Shown here one piece after another: positions 1 to 13,611 of a DNA stretch of 64,000 nt (the first letter of the stretch is position 1; each line of letters begins with the position of its first letter). The position numbers and the translations under genes were made by a program. The notes beneath the pieces are model-generated. The model was not told where the DNA came from, searched no databases, and worked only from the letters and a program-made list of their open reading frames with translations. Source of the stretch: Eremophila alpestris peregrina (Eukaryota; Chordata; Aves; Passeriformes; Alaudidae); the NCBI GenBank assembly GCA_009792885.1, contig WMCF01000081.1, forward strand, positions 497,072 through 561,071, written 5' to 3'.

Positions 1-2251
1 TATATGAAATAAATGCTAGCTTAGATTCAGAATCATGCTGTAAGTGTTTCTTGAAATAACTAAAAGCCTTTCACAATATAACAGTGCTTTTGAACTGAAA
101 GTTTTTGAGATTCTTATGTAACTGTATTTCCTTTATGCATCTGGAAGGCTTTCAGTTACCATCTTTTTTTATATTGTCAGAGTGACTAGAATATGAGCAC
201 TACTCAAATTTCAAAATCACAAGGAGGCTTTCTAAGAAGTTGTTGGTTTGTTTTATTGGGTGTTTTTTTTGTTCCACATTTGGAACTCTGTATCTTAAGA
301 GCACTCACTTGCCTCTAATATCTTTTAAACCCATGAAGTTTTTCACAGCCTGGAAGGACTTCTGTACATAAAACGGTCTTCAGAAAACAATGAAATTGAA
401 AAAAATTCCTTGGAAACACACAGGAAAAAGGAACCCTCCAAGAATTCATGGAAGCATGTTCTTTTACCCTCTTATCCCACCTAAACAGCAACATGATAAA
501 TACTAATCCTCAGACATTCCTGTAATATCAGTTCCTTAAAAATGGCAAGTGTCATGATTGCAGTTGATAGATTCATTCTACATATAACAACTACTCTTTC
601 AGAATGTTTATTCAAAGTCTACTGTAAAAGACATCATTCTGATTTCTCCTCTTTTTAGTCAGTGTTATTTTCTTGAAACAGTTCTCTATGAAAAACAGTG
701 AAACACTGATGAGATTTTAGATTTGTTAATTCTGCCTCCAGGAGAAGACATTGTGTTAGAAAACATATCCCCCCATCAGTTAATGTGCTCATGTCAGGGA
801 AAGTCAGTTATGATTCTGAAAGAGCATTTGCATGCAAATGCAAAACCATCTCAAAGCCTTTTTAGGCTGACTTGTTTCCATTCACATTTAGCAACTTGTT
901 GATTAGTATGGTGTGTGATGGGGTGCATTTTCCCTGGAAAAATGGGCTTATGGGTGTTCCTTTAAATATATGTTCTACTCAAAGAACACCTTCATGGAAA
1001 AAGGTACAATGGGAAAGTCATTCTCTGCTGCCTCTTAGAAATGTGGAGCATCCTGTCTTTTATGCCTGTATAATGTATTTGCTATATTTTTACCCTCCTT
1101 TGTAATATATTTAAGAATTACCACATGGAAACAGTGTCACAGGGTTTTCAACACTTATTAGAAAGAAGAGGGCAATAAAGCTGGTAATAAAGCAACCAAC
1201 CTCAGGCACGTAAACAAACTCTTTTTCATCTATACAAATATGTTCAGCTATCATTTCCAAACCTTTGTATTTCTACAAAGGTATTGAGCTTAAAGTCTAA
1301 ACCTCATTTTGATGTCACTGCTTCTCACAACTTTAGTGCCAACAGTGTCCTAGTGCCAGTTCAGAAATTAAGAGAGAAAACTACATCAGTGGCTGGGGCA
1401 ATCCTGGTTATGAACTCCTCTCAAAATGCCTGGTAACAGAGACAGAAGTAGTCATATTTTTGCAGAGCAACATGAGGAGGAAAGTAGCCAGAAACTGTGA
1501 AAAAGAAAGGAAAAGGAACTCTGCCATGGCAGCTGAGAGAGCAGCAGTACTGTCAATATTTTGGCCTCTAAAGTGGAAATCTGAATCCTGTCCTTCCCAT
1601 CACAAAACAGCTGCTCAACTATTTTGGAGACAGCCCAAGCAAATTATGATGTTAGTCCCCACCAGCAGATAAACTACCACAAGAGATTACATTGAAGACA
1701 GCCAGGTAATTTTAAATTGACACTTAAGGTATGCTATGCTCATCTGTTTTGGTTTTGAATCAAAACAGATTAGAAACACTCAAAGAATCTGTTAACAGCA
1801 ATTTGGCTGCTCAGAGAGCAGAAATCCAGCTCAGTAGCAGAAATGAAAAAGTGTTCCAACTATAATTTGAACAAAATTCTGTGAGCCTTCAGAAATGGAA
1901 AATAAAAACTAACATGCTGAGCAGAAATCTTCCTAATATCAACACTCTTAGCAAGGTGTGTAGTTTTACTAGAAGCAAAATACACAAGATAATTTCTGTA
2001 ATCCCAACTCACTTAAGACATTTTACAATGACAAAGGCCTCTCTGATGTTCTGAGACTTCATCCTAGAAATCCCTCCTAAGTCTGGTCAGCATAGACCAG
2101 ATGTATCATTAAATGAGAGCAGGGGCACTATTTTATTAAAAGAATTGTTACAGAAAAATCTGTTGACTGTCTATTTTTAATGCAGTAGCAGGGACTATTC
2201 AAGATGTGAGAGATATGATCTGGTTGTCTCTGTTGTCTAAGTGGAATAGTA
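1..2251. other. AT-rich spacer, no gene seen
   Basis: Open frames here are under 80 codons, lack any recognisable domain and overlap stop-rich sequence, so I call no gene. Apart from the octamer palindrome annotated separately near position 830, I see only short A and T runs. An intron or intergenic desert would look the same; splice sites of an unseen flanking gene cannot be excluded. Confidence 0.6.
824..841. promoter_or_regulatory. 18-bp perfect palindrome made of two overlapping octamer motifs
   Basis: GCATTTGCATGCAAATGC reads identically on both strands. It contains ATTTGCAT and its inverse ATGCAAAT, the classical POU/octamer site, overlapping at the central GCATGC. Paired octamer half-sites are known to bind POU-domain dimers. 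That this copy is used as an enhancer is inference: there is no gene beside it, and a chance palindrome in AT-rich DNA is possible. Confidence 0.3.
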
Positions 2252-2405
2252 TTGGAGGATAATTCAAGGAGAAAGGACCTCAGGAGATCTCACAGACTAA
2301 GGTCAGCTAGGAGACCAGATCTGGCTGCCCAGCACTTTATCCTTTTGGAACCTTAAAAACTCCAGAGCTGGAGACCACACAACCTCCCCAAAGAATCAAT
2401 TTCAG
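2252..2405 (-). mobile_element. Eroded CR1 LINE, 3' end fragment
   Basis: Read on the minus strand, this stretch follows the CR1 3' end. It has a GGGGAGGTTGTGTGGTCTCC-like segment, then a segment for the end of the reverse-transcriptase frame (CTGGGCAGCCAGATCTGGTC), then CTAGCTGACC and GAGATCTCCTGAGGTCCTTT. This is the usual order before the CR1 terminal octamers. It is 5'-truncated, as most CR1 copies are, and strongly diverged, so it is an old insertion. Similarity may extend somewhat beyond 2405. Confidence 0.7.
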
Positions 2406-4633
2406 TGCTTTCATAGAATCCTTGTGAAGAAGTTGAATCCTTATACTCGAGTATTCAGAATTCCTGCAGATGCTTCACTCAACAGCAGCACTGCTGTTGA
2501 CACTCTGCTGCACAGGGCTAATTTCAGCCTTACTCTCTAAGATACTGTCATTGGCATAAAGCAGCCTTTAAATATCCTTTGTTCACAATTCAAAATCTCC
2601 GCTCCAAGAATGGAGTAAATTATCCAGGCATACTGAGAAGAACCAATTTCACAACTTATAGATTCTTTATGACAAGGGTACAGAAATTACAAATTTGCCT
2701 CAGGCTACACCTGACACAAACGTGGGTAGAAATGTTATTTAGGTACTTAAAATAAGGAGTTCAAGCAAAAACATGCCACCTCACAGGAGTCTTTCTTGTA
2801 TCCTTTCTCAGCAATTTGTCTAAATGGAATAAATTTTCTCCTTTTATGTTTATGCTTTTTACACAGAGCTTCTTTGATGTAGAGGACACAGATGAGGATG
2901 GAAAATGATAATATTTTATTTGCTCATTGTAGAGAGAGGGAAAATGCCTTCAAGACTTGTAAGTACTAGTCACATTTTACAAGAGAGGATTTTAAATCTT
3001 TAGAGACATTAAATGGTTTCCCCAAGTCTCCTAGTTAGATAATGGTTGAAACAAGAACAGAACTACATTACTTCATCCAATATACCCAATTCTAACCCAT
3101 CTGCTGATTTAATTAATCTCATCTAATATTAGATAGTAGAAGTTAACAGGCTCAGAGAGTAATGACCATGTTCCTGGAACAGAATCCAATGAAGATGATT
3201 TAATACATAGAAACTTTTCCTGGATGAGGAAGGCTCTGAGACACGAGGGGTTGGGAGACAAGGAGAGGGCTCAGCTGAAGCATCATCAGTGTTTCCATTC
3301 TTCCCTAACCTCCTCTGTTTGGATGGTGTCAGATAACAAACACCAGGTGAGATGATCTTCTGCCTGACCAGTACAGCTATTTATAATTTACCTTCAGTAT
3401 GTGTGCTAAGGATAGAGAATTTGATAAATCACTAAATCACCAACAAAGGAGATAGTGCTGTAGAAATAACATTATGGGAACATTTGGCCATGGGGATATT
3501 GCAAGAGGCCAACAGTTTAAAGGGTTTTTCTTCAGATTCCTAGACTTGGAGTTACTATAACAACTCATCAGCACCACCTAAAAAATTCCCTTCTTTCTTT
3601 CTTATATGTGCACAAGACTAAAGTGTTTTAGAAAACCTGATCTAATTGAGGAACCTCAGAGAATAATGTTGACCAAAGCTGGCACAAGTTGGCAGTTTCA
3701 CAGACGGGGCTAAATTGTGCTGCTTGGTCACTTAATTCTCATTAAAGGGTTTTAGCCTTGCATCCTATTTCCCAGGATCTTCAACAGCAGTGGAGGTTTC
3801 TACCTAGATACAGAGGAATTCACTGATGGACAGCTTTGGACAGTGAAGAAAGAGCATCTTCATTCAGCAGCACTGGGAAAGCTTGGAGCCAAGAACGGCC
3901 CAGAATAACAACTCCATAGGGACAGGATTTGCATATTAACAAGGGTGGGTGCAGAGGCTTTGCCTTCAGAGCAGTTTTGGCCTCTGAGGAACAGGGTGTT
4001 ACTCCACACATCTGATTACATGTGGGTTGTATCAATGTGCCAGGGACGGCAATGTTCTGCTGTTTAGGGAAATCAAGATGCTACTGAATATGTAATCTGG
4101 TTTTTTATGGTGTTTTGAATACAATAGTCCAACAAATAACCTGGTTGATCCTACTGGAAATGAGAGAGGAAAGACATGAGAGGCTGTCAACATTATTAAA
4201 GTGCTGTGGAAGCTGCAATCAATTGTCAGAATACAAACGGTATTTACCTTCTTCCCAGCCCTTCTCTAATACCCAGTCTCAGCTATACATTTGTTTAAGC
4301 TGCATGGCTTGATGAGAGGCATAACTCATATAGCCAGAAGAAGCCACACTGCTGGAGTAGACATAGTGCTGACCTTTCCCTGTGATAATTAGTTCTTATA
4401 TTTGTGAGAGCCTTACTTGTTATTTTCTACTGTCTTAACCTATTGACCAGAAAGATAGTCTATACAGATAAATCAACTGATGCTTTAAGGGGGAGTTTGC
4501 TGCAATATTATTTTATAACAAAAACCACTAACAGCTCTTAGTACAGTTTCACACTCAGGCTCATCGGTTAAGAAAGAGACAACAGAAGAAATAAGCTATA
4601 AAATAAGATAAAAAAAAAAAACTCACTGTAAAA
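2406..4633. other. Spacer, no gene seen
   Basis: I recognise no protein, RNA gene or repeat family. The few open frames (for example about 70 codons on the minus strand near 3.8-4.0 kb) have no motif that I know. Confidence 0.6.
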
Positions 4634-4636
4634 TTT

Positions 4637-4673
<37 letters not shown>
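4634..4673. repeat. T10A30 homopolymer tract
   Basis: Ten T are followed directly by thirty A, with another A run a few bases upstream near 4610. A run of this length can be a retroposon tail, but I see no recognisable retroposon body next to it. The T10/A10 part could fold as a hairpin. Confidence 0.85.
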
Positions 4674-4681
<8 letters not shown>

Positions 4682-7600
4682 CAGCACTGCATTTGTCTCC
4701 TGCCCAGATACCAATCTACCCTCGGAACTGAAAAATACATTTTTGCGACATCTTATTTGATGTCTTACTGTCTGTGTTATATATTCAAAGCAGATAGTCT
4801 GAAGCAAAGAACAAAGGCTCCATAATCTGAACTTTAACTCATACTTCACAGGTCGATGCCTCACTCAGCCTGCAAGAAAAAGCAATTATTGCACTTGAGG
4901 TAACAGTATTATAAAAGGAGGTCAGTGACACACCATTTCATTGTCAAAAATATGTGCAGTAAAAAAATTAAATGAAAAATAATTCGTTTTCTTAAAAATA
5001 CCATGATTTCAACCTCCTGACTGACAAACTGTTCCAAAGCATAAAAAACCACTGACATGACATTAGCTGCTTGAAACCTTACCCTGAAGTACTTCTGAAT
5101 ACACTTGTGATTGAGCCTTTTTAAAAATTTTAATACCACGTTTTTCCCTCTGTGTTGCTAATTAGATGCTTTTCTTTGACAAAACTTTCAAACAATGACA
5201 GCTTCAAAACAAATAGGATGACCTATTCCTAAGTAATGTTAATTTAATCTTTTCCACTTTTGGTAACTTCTGGCTTTTTAACAGTGCCTGCTTTCATCCT
5301 TGGAAACAATTGCTGTGTCTTTTGGAACAGGTAAATTGCTGCAGTGAGTGACAAGTTAGTCCTCTTACTGTGAGACTGGGAGCTGTTCCTTCCATCAAAA
5401 GTAAGCTGGTTGGAAATAACAGATTTTATGCTTCACCAAGTTTCGTCCTGCCTGTATACAAGAGGACATTATCTCACTGCTGCCACGGCTATGGAGAAAG
5501 GGGAAAAAGGCCCTGTGTGACTGAACTGCAAAGTGCTCAGCCAGAACCTGATGTTTAATGAGGGGGACAGGGAAAGGACAGAAATCTCCTTTCAGCAGCC
5601 TGTGCTTGCTGTGGAGGCAACCACTCCAAAACACAGCACAAAATGTGGTTTTTGGTATAGGCAAGCATCCCCCAGCTGTTCCCATGGAACATTCTTTTCC
5701 TTGAAGTCCCTGAATTGAAGCACATCCTAGGAACCCTTATGGATTGTGGAAATATTTGACCCAACATAAGACAAGGGAAAAAATTCTCACTCGCAACTCC
5801 CCAGCTCTGCCTCATTTTGCGTTTTCACCTCTCAATCAAAGTGAGGACTAAAATACTTAATTGAAGCCTTTGAACAAAAATCAACTTGTCAGCCAAGGCA
5901 TTTGCTCATGCTTACCCAGGTCTGCCCCAGCCTCCCATAAAGCACTGCTTCATTTATCAGGACAGACTAATTAGCTGCTTGTGCTGTGTTCAGCTTTGAG
6001 CAAAGCAAAGAAGCTGGAGAACTGCTAGAGACTCATTGCAGCAAATGGAAAAGCAGCTGGGGCAGTTACACAAATTCATCCACTGTGGGAAAAGAAAAGT
6101 TTAAGCCAGTAAATGCAGTATCAGACAGTGCTTGACCTTTGAAACTGTGTGTCAGCCTTGGTGGGAAAACAAATATTCCACTTGTCATTAAGAGGCATCT
6201 CTTTTACTTGTGAACAACAGGCTATTGTGGCAAAGAAAAAAGAAATGTCCTCAACATTTTACATTAATTCTCCCTTGAGGAAGTGCAGGGAGAAATAAGA
6301 GGGGGGGGGCACACACACAGAAAAAAGTCCCTAAAAGATCAATGCTGGCATTGTTTTCAAATAAAAAAAAAAAAAGTAAAATCACTGTAACAAGTTCAGT
6401 TTTAGATTCTAGGTTCCAGGAGACTCTAAAAGCAAGGGTCTTCGAAATATTTAAACTTGCTACATCTGTACAGTCATATAAAAACCATGAGGGTGGGACA
6501 AGAATAGCTAGAAACTAAGTGATGCAATGCAAAACCCTGGCAAGAATAGCACAGAAAAAACTACCTACAACCAACATTGTCCTTGAATCTCTTACCCTCC
6601 CAACTTTTTTATATTAATTTGCAGCTGATGACCAACATCACAAATGCTAATTTCATTTGCAAAATTGTTTTGGAAAGTCAAAGACTGCACGCAAATAGCT
6701 TAAGGTGAAATAGCATAAGAATGAAAATGGTACTCCAGTTCTAATACATCTGCTGAAGCATAGTCAGACACTGAATTGACTCTTCTCTTTTTAGAGGACA
6801 CCAAGCACTGTGTGATGTCAGGATAACTAATCATGTTGAATTATTAATCTATCATTTAAAAAAATCTTTTACCTGCATCTTGATAAGAAAACTACTTTTA
6901 AAATTGTATTAACCACTATATCCCTGTTGTCTTATCATAGTAAATAAAGCAGTTTACTTGTGAAATAAGGCATAAAATGCAAGTGTGTCAAACGATTAGT
7001 TGGCTGCATATAAAATGGAATGCATGTCTATTTATATTACTTGTATGCACTCCAAAAACCATATTAAGAAATCAAACGAAATCAGAATAAGACAGCTCTT
7101 GGACTAACTGCAGACAGGCCAATCTGCTTGATCTAGAACATTCCAAAGCAAGTGTCTTTCTTAGACCCCTCTAAATCAGGTAAACTAAGGATGACACTCT
7201 TGCAAGAGTGTTCCTGCAATAAAACACACAGGGGGAAAAAATGAACCTTCCGTGCAGTTTTTACAACAGCTGCAGGCAGAGTAACAGAGATAAAACCCTG
7301 CCTCAGTACACAGATGTTACTGAACACTGTTCTGGTGGAACTGCAGCTTCTGCAGTATTTTGTGTCAGGGGGTTCCTTGCCTGGCAATGTTTATTAGGAG
7401 ACTTTATATCAAGGCACTGATGCCCTCCATCTGTTTTGAGCATATTGCTGGCATAAATCAGCTCAAAGCAAGTTTATCCACGCCTTGCAAGATTAAGAGA
7501 ATCCTCATTTGGCACAAAAACATCAATTCTCGTGTGGTCCATTTTTAGGGATGCAAAGCTACTTGGAAAGGAGGCAAGCAGATGACTGCAGAGTGCCAGT

Positions 7601-9800
7601 GTGTCACCTTCTGCCCACAATTCTCCAGTAGCTGTAGGTCGGTGGATTTACACCTCTCGTCTCTCAGCAAAGAGGATGTTAAGGTGCTTTTATTCTTTGT
7701 TGCCAGAAATCTGTGATATCTCAACTGCTGCCCTCTGTGAAACTGAATTGTACAAGTCATCCATAACAGAGAAGTTACTTGCAGAGTTGTTGCAGCTGTA
7801 GTACATCTAACTTTTTCCCATTTACAAATCCAGTTAAATCACACTACATGACCACACAGATCAAAACCTGGCGTAAAAATGTAACAACTAGCAAAGACCC
7901 TGCTTCAAATTTGATGAATTGCAAAAATTCTTGTCCTACCCTATACATTTCAGATTTTTTGCTTGATTTTAAACTGAGACTTGAAAGAAAACATGCAGAA
8001 AGAAAATCCACGTTGAATTGTATCCTTTCATTCATATCCACTAAAGAAACAACACAGCTTTTGTGTACTGCAAAGGACAAAGTCTACAGCTTCAGTAGGT
8101 AAGGGAAAGGATTCATGTTCTCTTTTAATGAAGAGCTGGTTTTAAGGCTTCTTTTTAATTCTCTTTTTTTCTAATGTTTAATTTTTTAAAGATGAAGACT
8201 TATTAAAGACTAGTTAAACTGATATTAAAGGTTTAGGGACTAAAAATTTTTGTCTATTATCATAAAATTTAAACCAAATCAGTATGTCTGTTCATCAATT
8301 CAGAAAAATGTATTGAAATAAAATATCCATGATACAAACCTCTGAATTGGATTGTTGGGTTGAGCGTGCATGGCAAAAATAATCCAAGAATACCTTTTCA
8401 GATTTTTGCATGTAAACATATGTTTTATTTTCTAAATTATGGTATTTTTAAGGAGGAAGATTTCCTGTCCACTTCAATGTTTCTGGATCATATCAGACAT
8501 ACTACAAATTCTTTTGATATTTATAAAAGTAAACTGGAAAGATGTATAATTTCCCTGAAGCTGAAAACAGCCACACTCAAACAGAGCAGTAATGGGTGTT
8601 CTATCTTCTTCCACCTACTGCAGAGATAGAAGACAAACCTTCCCTTCCAAAGTCTCCAGTCCACAGGGATTCAAGTACTTGAGGCTGCACTTCTAACAGC
8701 CAGACCATGCTCTGTTTTACAAATAAGCAACTTGTCTCATTCAAGCATCTGTTAATTAAAGTCTTCAATATAGATTTTCCTTCAAAGAAAGCCTTCATGC
8801 ATCTACAACACTACTGCTAACAGAATTCCAATGTATACTTCAGGACCAGACAACAAAGCATTGTACACTTTTTTTTCCTTTGGAATCCAGGTTTCTTCAG
8901 TTTATTCGCTTTTTATTAGGCTTTTAGAAATCAAATTTGAATTATTTTTTCATATGGTCTAGGTTTGTGTATTTATTAATAAGATTAATGAGATTAAGAT
9001 GATTAATAACCTCAAACAGTTCTCATCCCTGATGAACAGCAAGGCAGAGATTCAGCAAGAGTCATTCTTAGTTTCTATATGAGGCCTCAAGTTGGAGTTT
9101 AAATATTACTTAATCATTGAGCTCTGCACTGAAAAAATTTCCTTTGTAGGCAACAGACTTCACTTTATAGGGCTTTTTTCCCTACATATTTTTAGATTTA
9201 CTTTTTCCCTCTTAACTCACCCTATTTTCTGTAGAAAGTTTGTGAAAGATCTCAGGGGGACCCTCTGCTCATAACCATGTCTGAACTAACCTTTGGTGTT
9301 CTCATAGCTTGAACAATGTTTTCATAAGGTATTTTATGTCCATTGATACCCCATAAACAATGCTGGGTCCTGCTATTCTGTTAGAATAAATCAGCATAAG
9401 CTCCTGGCCTACAGAACTAAACTGGCTTGCGTGTGCCATAAATTCGGCCAACTCTTTATTTAGTTATATACAAATCTGAATCCAGCTGCTAAAACTTGAG
9501 GATAAAATGCAGTGACTGTGCAGAGACCCAATGCTTCTCAAATTTAGGATTGATATAGTTTAACTCCCCAAGTTTGAGGTCTGAAAGGATCCAAATGAAT
9601 TCAGTTAAAATGCAGAAAAGAAAAAAAAACACACACAAACTCCACATCTCCACATGACTTTCTGCCAAAAGCTATACAAAACTTTGAGTTTAATACAAGG
9701 TCAAGATAAAAATGGGATTTAGTGACTTTTTACCAGTCTGCTTTTTCTCTATCTCAGTTAAAAAAGAGAGGAAGGGAGACCAAAGCACACAGAGAGCATC
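4674..9800. other. Spacer with short low-complexity runs
   Basis: No gene is recognisable. The region holds a G9(CA)5 run at about 6301-6319 and a poly-A run near 6363. The many overlapping short frames around 5.4-5.8 kb and 7.1-8.1 kb occur on both strands and show no domain signature. Confidence 0.6.
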
Positions 9801-10420
9801 CATGGTAAAAGCAGGAGACCAGCTGGGGAAAAGAGCCCTTGACATCACTCAGCCATGATCCACTACACCTGGAAATACATAGAAGGATAAGGGATGGTGG
9901 CAGCTCCTTCCTGGGGATGATACCAGAGAAGAGTAACAGGGCAGGGCAGGGCAGGTTGTGCTGTCCCCGCAGCAAAGGACTCAGAAAGAGCCACCCAAAA
10001 CATAGGAGATAACAATCTTTTTATACCAATGACAAGTGCTGCAACAAGCTTGTTTAGAGGAAGTGTCACCCACCAAAAGCCCTGGATTCCCCCAGTCTGT
10101 CCAGAATAGCAAATACCTCACACTTGAGTGCCTCAGACTAACAGCTCTTGCAAGCAAGTGACCAGGTTTGTGACAGGCTCAGCCCAAGCCACTTTTCACC
10201 ATTTGCATTCTCATTCTTGGGATTTCAGCTTGTTGCTGTGAGGAGCCCTGAGCCAGGAACCAGCACTGAAATTCGCACGGACAGAAAGACCAAGTGCAGA
10301 ACTGATAAACTGGTGAGGTGGTGCCTGGATCCTGGTGTTCAGTGAGCACAGGCAGACTAGCACCCCAGCTGCTTCGCATGTCCTGCCCTTCTTGTTTGCA
10401 CTGCTGACACTTGTCACATC
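9801..10420. other. GC-richer spacer segment with a promoter-like motif on the minus strand
   Basis: This segment is visibly richer in G and C than its surroundings and contains a GGGCA pentamer repeat near 9940. On the minus strand at 10017-10031 it reads CATTGGTATAAAAAG, an inverted-CCAAT-like box abutting a TATA-like box. I found no LTR ends or open reading frame to support a promoter, so function is unproven. An old LTR fragment is an alternative. Confidence 0.25.
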
Positions 10421-10604
10421 ACATGTAGCACCTTCACAGCAAACCTCTGCTCTGAGATAATGCTGAGGGAGAAACTTATGGTCTTTTATGCTTTCATAAT
10501 CTCTTCAGCAAGGCCAGAGTAAATCAAGGAGAAACTAGAGTCACATTTTTAGATTAGAATAAAAATGCCAGTTACGGTCCCCCCAGCCTGATTATGCACA
10601 CATA

Positions 10605-10617
10605 CCCCCCCCCCCCC
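10605..10617. repeat. C13 homopolymer followed by CA-rich sequence
   Basis: Thirteen consecutive C are followed by ACACACCACC. This is simple low-complexity sequence with no sign of function. Confidence 0.9.
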
Positions 10618-11140
10618 ACACACCACCTATGATGTGAACAAACAGCTGTACATAAAGATTTGCACTTTGAGGAAGCTGTGCTTCAGACCTTGAAGCACTA
10701 TGTTTCCCTGAGCTTGGCAGCAGGCACACAGAGTTGTGGTCTAGCAGCACAATTTTTCAGGATCTGTGTATTTCTGGTCAGCAAATAAACAGGAGGATGA
10801 AACCAGGATGTACTGCAAAGAGAGCAAGCAGAAAAACAAGTGAAAAACCATAGAAGAAAACTTTTGGGGAAGAAACTTACCGAAATTGAGATACTTGAAT
10901 GGAAAGAAACAAGTAAAAATTTGGGATTGTAAAAGTGCTTCAAAAAGCTCAGTTAATATAAAAAGTAATAGGATTTAAAGAAATTATTTAAGCAACTGTC
11001 TCTATGTTTGCTCCATCTTCCACTCCTTCTCAATGCTTATTTCTGCTGATGTAACCTCCCCTTGGCCTCTAATATTGTTTTACTGGGCAATCTTCCCTTC
11101 ATATTTACTTGATGAGTTAAATACCATAAAGTTTCTACAT

Positions 11141-11180
11141 ATTACATATCATCTATAAGTATTACATACTATCTATAAGT
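11141..11180. repeat. 20-bp tandem duplication
   Basis: Two head-to-tail 20-bp units, each ending CTATAAGT, differ at two positions. This is a small local duplication. Confidence 0.8.
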
Positions 11181-13611
11181 TCATATCTAGGCACACCATA
11201 TTGGGTAAAAACAATGTATGGAAAGCGTACCATTTTCAATTACAGAAATAACTTTTCAGCTCATTCCTGAGTATGTTACTGATGGAACCATATACAGAGA
11301 CTTTATTGCTTCACTCAGCTCAGCGATTTGTGTGAAAAATTTCCTAATTTTTTAAACTTTGGATATTTTCCATAAATAGCAGCTATTCAGAATACAGAAA
11401 CTGAGCAATGTTGACAAATCTGCCACCAATTTACCGAAAAAAAAGGACTATCTGCTCCTTCATCTTTCTTGTTCTGATTCTTAACACTGTTTAATCTCAG
11501 ACTTTTTTCAACAGCTGATAATGATAGCACACACGCTTCTCTATGAAGTTCTCAGCTGCAATTTCTTCAAGGTTATTCACAGTGTTTTACTGAATCACCT
11601 TTAATATTAGTTGATTAGTGCAGTAAAATTGATTCCTGACAGATAGTTTCTAAAATGGTCTAGGAACAGTCTTATCACAGGTAAGAAGAAACCTTCTAGG
11701 GCAGACTCCAATTAAAATCAAAACAATACAATCCTAGCTCCACACTTAAATGAAATTACATTTCAGCTTCTTACAAAAGCATGAATTGAAATTACATGCC
11801 AGCTCATAAAAAAGAATTATTTGGCAGATCAGTTACTTACAATGGTTTCATACCTAAATATTGTGCCATTCTGTGTTCTGCTGCTACCGAACTATCACTA
11901 AAATCCTCATCTCTTATAATTGAACTAAAAAACTCTGTATAATGTGTTCTTTTTACACCTTGCTCTCAAGTGGACTGCAAATCAAGTTATCTTAGAGCTC
12001 GGTTTGCATTCAATCAAACCAAAACTTCAAGGACTGTATTTAAGCAGTACTGTGATTTAAAAGCTCATGGAGAAATAGCATCAAAATGATCTCTGGCATT
12101 TGCAATTCTCCCAACATTAAGACTTGCATACTTGTACTGGCCTAAAAGCTGTAGCATCATTTATTTAAACTCTAAAACCAAAAATCTAAGCTTTCTTGTG
12201 AGAAAATTTTGATTCAATAAATTTTCTTCTAGTATAAATGACAGCTTGAAAATAGATGTTATTCAAAGAATATAGAACTACTGGAGCAAAACCACTTGAT
12301 TTCACTGAGTTGTTTGCAAGCTTAAGAGAACAGACAGATTGTATTTCTGCAGAATGTGGACCTCTGGGTCAAAGAATTGCAACAGGAAGGAAGCACTCAG
12401 CATCCCACTCAAGAGGGCAAACGTGTCTAAGTAATTATATGTCATCACTCTCTGCAAAGCCTAAAGCCTCAACAAACAGCAGCAAAAAAGAGGTCTTGCC
12501 AACTCTAATGCAGATGCAACCTCATTCTTCCTTACCAATAACAGCACAGAAAATGTTTTTCAGTAAGAAACAACCCACCTTTAGAATCCTAAAAACAAAT
12601 GAAGGGGAAAGCAACACATGATCGCAGCAGTAAGGTTTGTGGTTTCTTAGGTGGTGTTCATTTCACAATGAATTTCTTTACAACAGAAAGCTCTTTACCA
12701 CAGTCCAAAAACAGACATGGAAAACTGCTTCCTCAAAATCTGCTACCCACTTTTTCACCTACTTGTTATTCCCTTCATTTTCATGCTTGATTTGAGATTT
12801 TGTCCTGTACAAAGGAAAAGGATGTTTCTGGCGACAGCCTGTCTTCCAACTCTGCAGAGACTCCAACCCTTCCTCCTGTCACCACGACAAAGTGCCACAG
12901 TTTGATGCTGATGGCAAGAGACAGGTTCTGTCTACAGAAATATAACTGGCTGCACTCTTTCCAAAGAAACTTGGTGTGTCAGGCTCATGTGACAAAGTTC
13001 TGGCATTGGGGAGTTGCTGGGGTGGATTCTGTGAGAGGGCAGCAGGAGCTGCCCCACCTTGGGCAGAACCAGTTCCAGTTGGCTCCAAAATGCACAGAAA
13101 TTGAGCCCATTTTCCCAGGTTTTCTCTATGGTCTGTATACCTTGATTCATTCTACGCACATGAATAATTACCTTCTGCATTTCAGAAATGGCAGTAGAAT
13201 ATTAAAATTCCAATATTTCAGGGAAGTTCTTTTCCTGACTAAATCCTGGCTAGAGTCAGTGTGGTGCTAAGTGAAAAAACAAGCCTTTGGAGGTTTAAAT
13301 TGTTATCTCCAGAAAACTATAGAAAGAAGAGTTGACATTAACGAGAGTAGTGCAGATTTTCAGAAGAGAAAAAAGACCAGAGCCTAGCACAGTTTCACAA
13401 AAAAACACATACACACACATGTAGTTACTATCTCCTCACAAAACTGCATATTTTCATTCTTTCCAGCAGCAGGGATCACAAATGTGAGAGTCCTTCCTAC
13501 CATATTAGTGTGAAATCAGCTCTGAGGAGGCAGTGGCAGATGCATCATTAAAAATATGAATTCAAGTGCTGGCACCACATTGCCCCTGGGTTGTGGCACT
13601 GAGGTCTCCCA

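Larger units (their letters stand above)
10421..13605. other. Spacer, no gene seen
   Basis: The region contains a C13 run (10605-10617) and a small tandem duplication (11141-11180). Two longer plus-strand open frames, 12256-12621 (121 codons) and 12800-13270 (156 codons), show no recognised domain and no codon pattern that convinces me. I treat them as chance frames. Confidence 0.55.

Noticed and set aside
4634..4673. T10A30 tract as a retroposon tail
   Set aside because: No retroposon body or flanking duplication could be identified beside it.
12800..13270. 156-codon plus-strand open frame
   Set aside because: No recognised domain or homologue, and other frames overlap it on the opposite strand. 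Likely chance.
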